Shown here piece after piece: positions 10,701 to 21,222 of a DNA stretch of 64,000 nucleotides. The DNA is from Quercus robur (Eukaryota > Streptophyta > Magnoliopsida > Fagales > Fagaceae). The stretch covers positions 2,046,001 to 2,110,000 of the forward strand of contig NC_065537.1 of NCBI RefSeq assembly GCF_932294415.1. The letters are read 5' to 3'. A program made the position numbers and the translations under genes. The first letter of the stretch is position 1, and every line of letters starts with the position of its first letter. The notes below the pieces were generated by a model that worked only from the letters and a program-made list of their open reading frames with translations, had not been told where the DNA came from and did not search any database.

Positions 10701-10825
10701 GGGGAGTTGCTCCCTGTCGTTTGTGCCCTCTTTGCGCTACAACTCTCTTAAGATATTCTGCCAGTCTCTTAAAATTCACTTTCCGCATCACTAATGGATT
10801 CACAATTGCATGCAATTGAATTGTC
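10700..10825 (-). pseudogene. Exon-2-like fragment (copy D) of the small membrane-protein gene, overlapping the kinase 3' end
   Basis: Minus-strand sequence here matches exon 2 of the intact small gene (53524-53730) and about 35 bases of the intron before it. It would read MRKVNFKRLAEYL, against MGKVNQERLAEYL in the intact copy, then loses the frame and stops early. The same bases, read in another frame, supply the last codons and stop of the kinase ORF (10769). This is the join between two neighbouring genes of the tandem unit. Confidence 0.75.
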
Positions 10826-13800
10826 AGCAATTACCTGCCCTTCCAAAATCCCATTCCAGGCACTTTGTATGCTGTTTGCAACCTTAAACATTGAGGGGCG
10901 AAGTACATGTTCTCTACTTACACAATCCAATGCTAGGGATGCAACATTTGCCAGTGCCTCCATTTCCAATGGGGAAGGTGGTGGTACTTTTGGGTCCAAA
11001 ATCTTGTGAATTTCCTTTTGGGCAATGTATGGCGCTACAAAATCAACTACAAGCCTTTTCTCATCATTTTCATTTGCATGATATACCTTGCACCCAAACA
11101 ACATTTCTAACAATACTACTCCAAAACTGTACACGTCAACTTTGGTTTCCAAACTGGCAATAAAGTAATCAGGCGCCGTGTACCGAAGAGTGTCCACCAG
11201 CCTTTCACATTCATAACCAGACCAATCGTCCACAGGGGCTTCCATAGATAAGTTGAAATTAGACAGCTTAGCAGTCAACATGGCATCTAGAAATATGTTA
11301 GACGGTTTGATACTGCGGTGTATGATTTGTGGTACTGCATACACGTGTAGGTATTCAATGCCTCTGGCTATGTCTAGTGCCACTTTAATCCGGGCAGCCC
11401 ATGACATTAGAGAAGTACTTTCAGGATTGTGAAGATGCCAATGAAGGGTACCATATCCCAAGTACTCGTAGACCAATAAGCCATCCTTACCATCTTCACA
11501 AAATCCCAATAAGCGAACAACATTCTTGTGTTCGAGTCGTGACCAAGCTTCCACTCCACGTAGGAATTCATTTACAAATTGCTCAGACATTGAAATTTCA
11601 GCACGATGAATAGTCACTTCTCGGCCATCATCTAAAATGGCATGGTACAGTGAGCCAAAGCCATTTTTTCCAATCTCGCAATCTTTTGAAAAGTTGTTAG
11701 TGGCTTCAAGTAGCATTTTCAAAGGAAATTTTTCCCTAACTATAATTTCTACGCCTTTGAATCTTCTTGTTAGGATTGTGTGTCTAGGTCTTTTGGAACT
11801 GTTTGTTAGTGACATGGCTGTGGAAAATAATGATAAAATGTCATTTTTTTTGGAATGAGAGAATTTTGGAGGTGTTCGGTTAGATTTTGAATTATTACTG
11901 CTCTTCGGCTTAAGAATCTCTTTGAAGGTTGCTGTACGTCCAGGGCTTGCTGTGCTGGAAGGATCAGTTTCAGAACTACTGTCTGTTTCAGACCTACCTG
12001 GTGGGAAGCATGACGATATAGAATAAGAGAATTGTGCTGCTGCACGAGGTGTTTCATTAGATTCTGAACAACTATCATCTGTTTCAATTTCAGACATGGC
12101 AGGTGGGAAGAGTAATGAAATGGAAAGACTTCTTGCTCCATTAGCATCAGTGTCAGAGTTGTTGGCTGGAATTGGATTTGTTCCATTCAATACAGAACTA
12201 ACAGACTCCAACTTGGCTGATGGGGAAAATGAAGACTCTACGAGTGATGGAATTCTTTCCTCACTAATTGTTGGATTACCAAATTCTAAGTTGTTGGCTA
12301 CAAATTCTGCAACCAAAAATGACGAAATCTGATGAGAAAATATCTAATTCTCATTAATAAATAAAAGAAGTTATAACTCTGTTATTATACTCAAAAGAGT
12401 ACAAATCCTATTTGCTAATTACAATATGATAGTTATACATGGACAAGCCCGCGATATGCACAGTAAATACTTAAAAAAGAAAAAAATTGTAGCATAGGAA
12501 ACTACTGTTGTTTATGAGGAAAAAATGTCACGAGTCCTATTTGAAGTGGCATTTACATCTGGTAGTACATCCCTTAAACACAAAACCTGAGAATTTGAGG
12601 GATGCCCCTGTCTAAGGTGCCACAGCTTACTCATGTCACTAGAGTTTAAAGTAAAATTCACAAAGAATTTGTGTACAGGAAGATGAAAGGAAGGAAGAAT
12701 AGAATTACAAGTGTTTGAGAATTTGAATTTTGCAGCAAGTTAAGTCCATTATGAACCTCACCCACATCGATTGGCCTCCAGCATATAAGGTCCTACATGA
12801 AGCAGAAATTTGATAGTTTGACAAGACAACATAGGAGTTTTTTGAGGAGGCAGACTAAGATATAATAAATTGAAGGAAAATGTAGGCACACGTAGGACAT
12901 TTTCAAGGAAAAGGTGGACTGAAATTCTAACAGATCCTATGAGAGTTAACATAACTATTTCACCATTTGGAAGTTCCACAACACACTGCTTAACAAATGT
13001 GATAGTGGTATGTAGAGCTACAGAATGCACAATGTTATTTGTAGCCCTGGTATCCACAACCAATGTATCTCCCTCATATGCATGTCTACTAACCACTTTT
13101 TTTTTTTTTTTTTTTTTTTCAGAAAATACCGAATGCCTCAAATCACAACTGAAATCAGGACTATGAAAGTTCTGCAAAGAAGGAAAATTACCTGCCATAG
13201 AAGTGGAGTTAGTTCCCAACATAGCCAAGAACCGTTGACATTGCTCCTGAGTGAATGCAAATGAAGTAGATGCAGAACTAGAATTCTTGTCAACAGTGTG
13301 ACCATTCATTCCACAGTGATTGCAAGTGAGCTTTTCTTTCCCTTTAGAGTTCTTGTTATTTTTGTTTCCTGAAGAAGAAGATACCTTAGTAACTAGGGTT
13401 GATGATTCCACATGAGGACATGAATTGTTTCCCACACTACAACGCCTTTCTTCTTGAATTAGCAAAGAGTGCACTTCATTGATGGGTGGGAGAGGATCCA
13501 TCAACAAAATTTGTGCCCTAACTTGAGCATAGGAGTCATTAAGACCCATTAAGAATTGCATCACTAAATCTTGATGCTGAAGATCATTGAGTTTCTGACC
13601 TAAGTTGCAAGTGCAAAATCCACAAGAACACATTGGAAAAGGTCGAAATTTTTGCAATTGATCCCAGAGCACATTCAATTGAGTGAAATATGATTTAATT
13701 GATGATTGACCTTGAGTAATTCCAGCAATATCCTTCTGTAATTGAAAAACTCGTGCTCCATTTGCTTGTGAAAATCTTTCCCTAAGGTCGTTCCAGATTT

Positions 13801-14631
13801 CATGAGCAGTGTCCTTATAGACTATACTTGTAGCAATTTCTTGAGAAACAGAATTGAGGATCCATGAAGCAACCATTTTGTCGCAATGAATCCAAGCTTG
13901 AATTGCCAATGATGTTTTGACCATTGGAGATGAGAGAGTCAATGTGCCATCAATAAACTCTAACTTGTTCTTGGCAATCAGTGCCATTCGCATTGATCTT
14001 TCCCAAGTTGAGTAATTCTCTCCTACGAGAGTTTGATACACAAGCATAGCACTAGGGCTTTCTTCATGGTGCAGGTACAAAGGATTTGATGGATCATCCA
14101 AGATGGATGAGCTTCGTGAAGGGGATGAAGAAGTTGAAGTCGAAGCCATTGAAATATAAGTGTTTTCAACTTACTGCTTTGACAATATATCGAAATCTGA
14201 TAAGAAAATATCTTATTCTCATTAATAAGCAAAAGAACTTACAACTCTTGTTGTTTCTGCACTCTAAGAACAGAGTAATCAAATTGGGTACACACTGATT
14301 CTCAAAAAAAATAAAAATAAAAATTGGTTACACAGTAAAACGTAACTAACTAACTTAACCTGTTGGTTAATTACACAATGACAGTTGTAGACAAGCACGA
14401 TAACTACTTGCTAACAAAAACTGTATACCATAACAATTAAAATACTGTTGTGTATGCAGACTGTACAAGAAATTCAGGAGAATCCTTATTGCTTTGTTTC
14501 AATTCTTTAACAAAAAAAATAAGCTGCAATTATATATTCAGATACTAAAATTAAAATATTCTTGTCTAACTCGAAATTCTTTGAAACTTACTTGGATCAA
14601 CTTGGTGCTTCCACGTACTGATCCTGGACAT
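10769..14631 (-). CDS. CRINKLY4-related (CCR-like) receptor-like cytoplasmic pseudokinase, two exons
   Basis: Exon 1 is 14592-14631 (40 nt, MSRISTWKHQVDP plus one base, donor GTAAGT). Exon 2 is 12306-10769 (acceptor GGTTGCAG), and the join keeps the frame, giving about 525 residues. The first 200 residues are Ser/Thr-rich and low in complexity, with no signal peptide or membrane helix. The rest is a Ser/Thr kinase fold close to plant CCR3/CCR4: LLEATNNFS, LVYEYLGYGTL, ARGIEYLHVYAVPQIIHR, YSFGVVLLEMLFGCK, DCVSREHVLRPSM. Catalytic motifs are lost: the nucleotide-binding Lys is His (VTIH), HRD is HRS, DFG is NFN, and the glycine loop reads GKNGFG. The intact frame argues for a scaffold or regulator rather than an enzyme. 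Intron 1 holds a Copia remnant. The C terminus is chimeric with a neighbouring gene. Expression is unknown. Confidence 0.8.
12320..14480 (-). mobile_element. Truncated Copia retrotransposon in intron 1 of the kinase gene (copy D1)
   Basis: Short similar sequences at about 12325-12430 and 14193-14400 (both beginning near CGAAATCTGAT and continuing AGAAAATAT) look like diverged LTR ends. Between them on the minus strand is a gag plus partial protease/pre-integrase reading frame, without integrase core, RT or RNase H. The element lies in the same orientation as the host gene, and its left edge is only about 20 bp from the exon 2 acceptor. Exact ends are uncertain. A second copy of this whole arrangement lies at 38790-40730, so insertion came before the segmental duplication. 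Confidence 0.7.
12758..14149 (-). pseudogene. gag: Copia gag with degenerate protease (copy D1)
   Basis: A UBN2/gag-polypeptide type protein: LVYQTLVGENYSTWERSMRMAL near the start, VYKDTAHEIWNDLRERFSQ, and FCTCNLGQKLNDLQHQDL. The zinc knuckle is truncated (CNHCGMNGHTVDKN lacks its last Cys). The protease motif reads DTRATNNIVHS where DTGA is usual. A T-rich run at 13100-13120 (plus strand) encodes a Lys stretch absent from copy D2 and is probably slippage. Downstream, sequence at 12516-12660 continues towards a pre-integrase segment before homology stops. Not functional. Confidence 0.85.
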
Positions 14632-15189
14632 AAAATTCTGGGAGATAAATATGAGTGAGAGAGAGAGAGAGAGAGTGAAAAAATTGCATATCATAATGGT
14701 GTGTTGGTATTCATAATTTATAAGAATTTGGAAGTTTCATCAAAGATACAGTTCTCATGCACTCTCTTGCCCTGTTCACTTTCCAGAAGAAATAAAAGCA
14801 CGTTTGGTAGCTCTATTATTTTTTATTTGTGAGTCAAAAATGTGACTTTGGCTAATTTACTTGCCGAGACCATTCACATCTTGTTCTAGAATTCCACTTG
14901 GCTATTAACTTCTATGAAAAAAAATTGGGATTTTCGATGGCTTTAATTATTTATTTATTTTTTACAAATGCTCCGTTTGACCATCTCACTGAGGAAATTC
15001 ACATGCAGGTTCAAGGAATCCGACTTTAGTCAATTGAATATGTGGGCATATGGATATAGGAAGTACAGTGCTGTTTTTTAATCTGCTTTGGCGGCTGATG
15101 AAACTGTTTGTTAAGCAAGTTATAAATTTCTAAATTTTTATCCATAAATAAATAAAATTCTTACAATTTTCTTTTTCCAATTTTCTAAT
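14632..15189 (-). promoter_or_regulatory. Upstream region of the kinase gene
   Basis: No ORF. A GA run at about 14656-14676 (CT on the coding strand) just before the ATG is typical of plant 5' untranslated leaders. The stretch is duplicated at 40773-41400 upstream of the second exon 1 copy, with small indels, which argues that it travels with the gene as its promoter. I could not fix a TATA box. Confidence 0.5.
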
Positions 15190-15732
15190 GATTTTCTGCA
15201 ATTTCTTATTTGCCACCAACTTTGGGCAGCTCTGTGAGGGCCCTCCAGACCTCGGATTAGTGCAAATAAAGTATTGTTGGAAAGCTTATAAGATTAACTT
15301 CACAATGGTACCAAATTGGCATCAATCAGACTTCTGAATCAAAATTACTGATGATGTAGAAAGAAATGTGTATATATTACGTTTAAATGTGCTAGTCTTT
15401 AATGGGAAGTGCTAGTAAAAAGGTTTAATTTGTTACAAAACTAAAGTGCAGGTGTTAAATTGTTTAAATAAAAAATACAAGGATCAAATTCACACTCAGT
15501 TTAAAATCAAGGGTGACATTTTTATAAACCTCCTTATTTTAATAAGAGTAAACCTCACAAATTGGCTACATGAATTCTAAAAGGGCTATAGCTTATGTTC
15601 TAGAGATGGTCTACTGATCTCTAATATCTAATTCCAAATTAACAGGGGGCCATTCAGTACTACAAATATGTTCCCATCCTGACCAGAAGGATTGAGCAAC
15701 TAACATCTATCTTCTTATTTCTGCATAATTAT
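15190..15732. repeat. Tandem-array flank, copy R2 (cut off by retrotransposon array)
   Basis: It matches R3 (49465-49930) closely, from GCCACCAACTTTGGGCAGC to the TGCATAATTAT at the right edge, where the Copia array begins. At 15206-15208 (TTA) it preserves the uninterrupted site into which the Harbinger element inserted in the other copy. Confidence 0.85.
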
Positions 15733-16789
15733 TGAAAGTTTAATTAGTGTGTAAAACACCGATGAATGTTTAGACCCCCAATTTTAACAATACCAACACA
15801 AGTTTATATACAAACAATATATGTGCGGAATGATGAATATAAGCTATATCCAAATTGGTAAAACTCTCTAAACCATCATTAATCACAAACACAACAGTAA
15901 TTAAAAGGCAAAGAGTAAGGGAAGAGAGATACAAACACAAAGATAACACCAGTATGTGTTATGAAAGAGGAAACCGAAGAACTCGACGAAAAACCTCTCC
16001 GCCGCCCTCCAAGCGGTCAAATGATCCACTAAAGAATGAAGTTAGGATACATGAATAGCAGAAGCCCCTCCAAGCCTAATCTACCCAATGCATCTAAGCT
16101 CTCCAAGCTTCTTGCTCCAACAGGGTTATACCTAACCTTGTCTTCTTTAGCTTTTGAATCCCACAATAAGCCCATTGCATCAACTAAGTAAATTGGTCAT
16201 CTCCAAACCGTTTCCCAAGCACCAAAAAACCTTCTCACTGATATGGGTATGGTGAAATACGGATTTGGCAAATGTACCTCTTAAGGATATGTCAATGGAG
16301 AGGGTGAGAGTAGAAAAATTTGGAGAATCAAATGATAAAGATTGTGGATGAGTCAATCTTGTTTTTCTCTACGGTTCTCTCTCAAAATTCTCTCTAGAAG
16401 CTCTCTACATTTTGTGGGTATAAAGGTATTTATAGTAGTGTATGTGAGGAAAGTGAAAAGTTAGTTTTCATCCAAACAGGGCATTCTGGGGACTTAGTCT
16501 CGCGAGTGGAACGAGTTGCGAGCTAATTGCCTAGCTAGACTGTACATTTTTGTCTTGTAGTGCTCCAGTTGTCGTAACCCTTCAGTTCCCTACATACTTC
16601 ACACGTGTGCCACTTTAGTGACTTGCCAGTCGCGAGATCCAGTCACGAGGTTCCTTTGTATGCACACATCTTGCTTACACACAACCCTTACATAATTCCC
16701 ACCTAAATACAGGATATCTAATTATTAAAATACAAGCAAATTTGGCACGGAATAAAGCCAACACATGATTAAATAAATTCAACCTTACA
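15733..16789 (-). repeat. LTR-a of the Copia array
   Basis: Plus-strand ends are TGAAAG...CTTACA, that is TGTAAG...CTTTCA on the minus strand. A polypurine tract follows at 16790. A probable TATA box (CTATAAATACC on the minus strand) lies at 16426-16436, and equivalents occur in LTR-b near 23030 and LTR-c near 30625. The left edge abuts R2 of the tandem gene array. This is the least rearranged of the three LTRs. Confidence 0.8.
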
Positions 16790-16803
16790 ATCTCCCCTTT
16801 TGA
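16790..16803 (-). promoter_or_regulatory. Polypurine tract of internal region A
   Basis: Minus strand AAAAGGGGAGAT directly before the TGTAAG start of LTR-a. An equivalent tract (CAAAGGGGGAGAT) precedes LTR-b at 23163-23176. Confidence 0.7.
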
Positions 16804-17590
16804 CTATTCCGTGACAAAACCCTAAAACAGACTCTAGACTTAAAATGTGAGTTGGGATCAATTACCAAAATTCACTCATGCCTAACTCTAGAAATTGTGA
16901 AGCTCTTGAACCAAACGAACAAGTTTTCTTGAAAACAATAACACAAGACAATCATTGTAAGTATAAATCTTGAAATACATATGGAACAAGTACAATGCGA
17001 TCAAGCAATAAAGATTATAGCAATAAAGTATGGCTTGACCAAACATGAACAATCACTATAAATAGTGATTACAATGATCATTCACATAAGGAATGAACAT
17101 CTGGACATGCAAGAAAATAAGCTCAATGCAAAATATCATTTGCATGTCCAACACACAACCGATACAACAACACAAAGGTAGTTGCATCAAGGATACAAGA
17201 TCCAACATGGGTACAAGTGAGGGGTACTAAAGAAAATGCATAACATTAACTAAGAGTACTAAGCTACAAAAGCAAAGGTACATAATAAAGCATAGTTTAA
17301 ATAGCTAAAACATTCAAGAATACAAGCATTCATAACACACCATGTCCAAATATTTTGAAACCAAGTACTTAAGTTATAGAGTACTTAAAAACCAAACCAA
17401 GGTACTAAAACAAGTTCTATGAAAACCCATAATAGAGACTAAATCAAAACAAAAACCATAAAAACTATAAAAACTTATAAAGTTTCTCCCTCTTAAGAGC
17501 TACTCCAACTACTCCCCATTTTTGACCGGAATGGCAAAAGGGCTAAGGCTAGTCAGTGAAGCTATCAAACTTAGCTGCAAGCAAGTTAAT
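16804..17590. other. Internal A, non-coding A-rich segment
   Basis: Plus strand rich in A and C, with no supported ORF. It holds two similar segments with CATGCAAG/GCATGTCCAAC motifs also found in internal B near 23480-23540, so it is shared element sequence rather than host DNA. Confidence 0.5.
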
Positions 17591-18292
17591 CTATTCTTGA
17601 ATGGTAGTCAGCCTGTCAGAGTGCTCATTTTGGACTTCTCGCAAGCCGTCAATCCTCTCAAGAATGATTTGAAATTCATCTAGAGCCACTTCTAAAGATG
17701 ATGAGGCTCTGGTCCTTTTACCACGACTTCGTGAAGTTGAGGGTTGTCCTTCCGCTTCAATCTCGGTGTCCATAGGCTCTCCTTGTGTTGGATCACCCTC
17801 CTCTTCATCACCCGGAAGACGAACTTTGATCCTTGCGATTGTTAGAGCATTGATAGCCAGAGGAGTAGGCATGAGGCTGATATGTTGGGTAATTTCCACA
17901 CCTTTTACACGAAAGAGCCTTATGAGTAGACTAGGGAGAATAAGCTTTGCCCTTGAAGTTGTCCTTGTTTCATCGGCAATGATGGAGAATGCATGAGTAC
18001 TAATGTTAATGTAGGTATTCTCCCGAAACTCCATGAGAAAGATGACTCTAGCATTGTTGATGGTGGTCATCTTCTTCACTGGGTAAAGATTGAACATCAT
18101 GATGTATGTAAGGCATCGCAAATCCGGTGGAAAAGCAATTGTGTTAAGACATCTCCCTTCTCTAACACCACCAATATGGAATTGAACCGTCTTTACGAAG
18201 AGCATTATGTCCTTGTAGTGAGTGAAATCTTGTTCTAGATCCTCAAAGCCAAGAACATTATCAATTTCCTTGTTTTTCAAAAGCCGTCGCAC
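17591..18292 (-). CDS. Plant transposon-protein-like ORF of internal A
   Basis: About 233 residues, starting near one arm of an inverted repeat. The N-terminal two thirds (VREGRCLNTIAFPP, LRCLTYIMMFNLYPVKK, ARVIFLMEF, LILPSLLIRLFRVKGVEI) match the pattern of the 'putative plant transposon protein' domain often found in plant retroelements. Then come a Ser/Arg/Glu-rich segment (STSRSRGKRTRAS) and a coiled-coil tail (DEFQIILERIDGLREV). It corresponds to 24095-25021 in internal B. Role unknown. The first exon-like part of the domain may be missing, so the start is uncertain. Confidence 0.6.
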   Translation of the reverse strand: MRRLLKNKEIDNVLGFEDLEQDFTHYKDIMLFVKTVQFHIGGVREGRCLNTIAFPPDLRCLTYIMMFNLYPVKKMTTINNARVIFLMEFRENTYINISTHAFSIIADETRTTSRAKLILPSLLIRLFRVKGVEITQHISLMPTPLAINALTIARIKVRLPGDEEEGDPTQGEPMDTEIEAEGQPSTSRSRGKRTRASSSLEVALDEFQIILERIDGLREVQNEHSDRLTTIQE

Positions 18293-19645
18293 ATACTAGT
18301 ATTTGACTAGGAAAAAGGGAAAATGACTTTTATGAAAATGTATGATGCCTAAAAGCCAAAGGCTTGTTCATCAAATTGAAATATGAAAAATTTCAGGCAT
18401 CGATCTCAAAATGAGATGTATTGATTCAAAATGATCAAATATTATGAATTGTATTGGTATTCATCGGAGTCCAAACAAGTGAGAAAATGCCTAAGAGGCA
18501 TTTTATCAAACACCTAACGTGCACACTATAAACAACAATGTAAAGCAATGCATGAACATCATGAAATCCACCCTTAATACATGATCTTTTTGCCAAAAGG
18601 GGCCAACATCCAAAGCAAATCATCAAAAGAAACCAATCCCATACAAAAATTTAACAAAAATGAATTTTCCCCAACCCCTATGATGAAAATCGTAACCAAG
18701 AGCACAAAAACTCTCCAAACCATAATCTAAGGATCAAAATCAAATAAAAGAGTTTAGAATTACCTTAGAGAAGTTAATGGAATGAAAAACTATTCAAATT
18801 GATTGGGTTTTGATGTAAAAATATTGAAAGAGGGGTTATAGAGAGAATGGGAGTGGTTTAAAACAGGTTTCCCACGAAAAGCTCTTTAAAAAGTTGTTTC
18901 TGGGTGTTTCGCAACTGGCAAGTCGTGATATGAGTCGCGAGTAAGTCGCGAAACCATTCTGTGTAAACTTGCTACTGGGTCTCGCGACTGGGCGAGTCAC
19001 CAAAATGAGTAGCCAAAACTTGCTACTCGCGATAGTAGCCAAATTGAGTAGGCAAAAATTTTGACACCTGTTTTTCAACACAAAACATGCTTAAACAATG
19101 AAAAACAAAGTAAATACTAAACATAAACACAAAGAATGATAAAAATCACTTCCAAATACATATAAAATGATCAAAAAGAAAAAACTTTTTGGATTGATCC
19201 ATATATAGTTGAGCACACACTCATCACATTTAAACAAGTACAATCAAACAAATAAATAAGACATTCATTGAACATTGGGAATGTGTGTTGTGTGTGTGTA
19301 TCAAATATGGAATAGTCCTTAGTCTAGAGTGAAGTTTCAATGATCAATTCAATCAAGTCATACACAACTAGTACTAAGTCAAGCGGTCTATCTCAATTAT
19401 AGAAATGAACATATATGACCTCTCGCAAGAAAATGATTACATATCTTTGAAACTTTTTATTTGGCTTCTTTACAATTCATAACATTTGATCATTTTGAAT
19501 CTTTACATCTCCTTTTTTAGATCGATGCCTAAAATTTTTGATATTTCAATTTGATGAACAAGCCTTTGGCTTTTGGACATCATACATTTTCATAAAAGTC
19601 GATTTCCCTTTTTCCTAGTCAAATACTAGTATGTGCGACGGTTTT
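18284..19645. repeat. Long inverted repeat, arms about 170 bp, in internal A
   Basis: Plus-strand 18286-18455 (from CGTCGCACATACTAGT through AGGCTTGTTCATCAAATTG) recurs as its reverse complement at about 19478-19641, with a few mismatches and small indels. The spacer is about 1 kb and carries the part that matches 25370-26230 of internal B. The right arm repeats the start of the ORF at 17591-18292. Confidence 0.8.
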
Positions 19646-20159
19646 TGCAGCTCATTATCTCTTTTCATTTTGAGATTTACATTTGTTGACCTCTTTAAGC
19701 AAAAATAAAAATAAAAGAGTGGGAAGAGATATAGGCATAAGTCTACGCATATATCAAAACCAACATGACTATTGACTAATCATTCATGACAAGCTTAAAA
19801 ATCGATTTACAACAATCACACATGGATGTCATGATTTTTCCTACAAAGATATAAGTGCATAGAGAATAAGCTAAGCTTGTAAATGCACAAAGCCATTAGT
19901 ACGAAGGTACAAGGCTAAACACACATGTGATATGTGCTCAAACAAATACGATCAAACCTTTTATATTTTTCACTTTTTATGTGGTTTGGATTTTTTACTC
20001 ACACAAAAGCTAAAACATAAAAGTAAGATAAAAACAAAAGCAATGCATACAAAGAAATGCAAGATGCACAAAATGCATGAAGATATGACATTCAATACAT
20101 GAAGGGTCCTACAAAGATCGAAAAAATTAGATCAAGGACCAAAAGAGAAAAAGCTCAAC

Positions 20160-21200
20160 CATAGGAACCCTTCCTCTTCCAAACGGAACGATTGTTTGGA
20201 ATGAGTGTCTCATGAGAAGTGAGATGAGGGTTGGAAGAATGAGAACCGGAGATGTGCATAGACAAGGAGTTAAGAGTATTAAACACTTTCTTTAACAACA
20301 TACTATTTTCACTCAAATCCAGTTTACCCTTTTTAGCACAACTTCCAAGAAGTTTAAGTTTCTCTTTTCTTTTGATTCTTTTAAAAGCATGAAACTTAGA
20401 GCATTGAGATCTAAGATGACCAAAGGCACCACAATGATGACAAATAATGTGTTTAGGTCCACTAGGCTTTTTGGGAAGGGATCTAACAACATAGTTTTGT
20501 TCTTTCTTTAACTTATGACATTGAGGTTATATGACCAATCACACCACAATGGTGGCAAGTTGGAACAAACTTAGATCCATCCAAAGTCTTAGGTTGAGAC
20601 CTAAATGGAGGCTTTGACTTAATAACCTTTCTCTCCACCTTTTGATTTCTTTTATGTGGAGGAATGTACATTAATTTGTCCCTTGAGGTAGAACACACAA
20701 TAGGCACAAAATCAGGTACCACAACATGATTGCAACAAATATTTTCATCCTTTTTAGAAATATGTTCAGCAATCAAACACTTAGCATGCATCTTAAGAGA
20801 TTCATTTTCACATTTTAGCTCATCAACAAGTTTGTTAGACAAAACAAGTTTAGCATCCAAGTCCATATTCAAACATTCAAGCTTTTCAAGAGAATTTTTT
20901 GGATTTATTGAGTTTAGCAATCAAATCATCCTTTTCACCAAATAATTTGCTCAAATTCTTTTGAAACTTCTTAGCATTTTTCTTCAAGAGTTTGTCAGTT
21001 GGAATATCAACAACACCCAATGATTCAAGTAACATGTCATCACAATCATAAGGATAAACACTCATAAAGGCATTTTCATAAATACGTGGCATGTTATAAT
21101 CATCAACATCCAAAACATGCATAGAGGCATACAAAGTACTATCCATAGCAAATAAACATAAGGGGTCAAGGATCACACTTAGGTATTTAAACCACAACAA
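20160..21200 (-). pseudogene. gag: Copia gag C-terminal region with two CCHC knuckles, internal A
   Basis: Overlapping minus-strand frames at 20886-21200 and 20513-20920 read as one decayed protein: an acidic N-terminal part (DSTLYASMHVLDVDD, FGEKDDLIAKLNKS), a coiled coil (LVDELKCENESLKMHAKCLI), then CHHCGVIGHI. Further on, in a different frame, there is a complete knuckle CHHCGAFGHLRSQC at about 20400-20435 and a tail ending near 20160. Frameshifts separate the pieces. It would be the particle protein. No protease or pol follows. Confidence 0.7.
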
Positions 21201-21208
21201 GTATATCT

Positions 21209-21220
21209 ACTCTGATACAA
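21209..21220 (-). promoter_or_regulatory. Degenerate primer binding site of internal A
   Basis: Minus strand TTGTATCAGAGT, a diverged form of the initiator-Met primer site TGGTATCAGAGC used by Copia elements. It sits two bases after the CA end of LTR-b, which shows that LTR-b is the 5' LTR of internal A. Confidence 0.7.
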
Positions 21221-21222
21221 AT

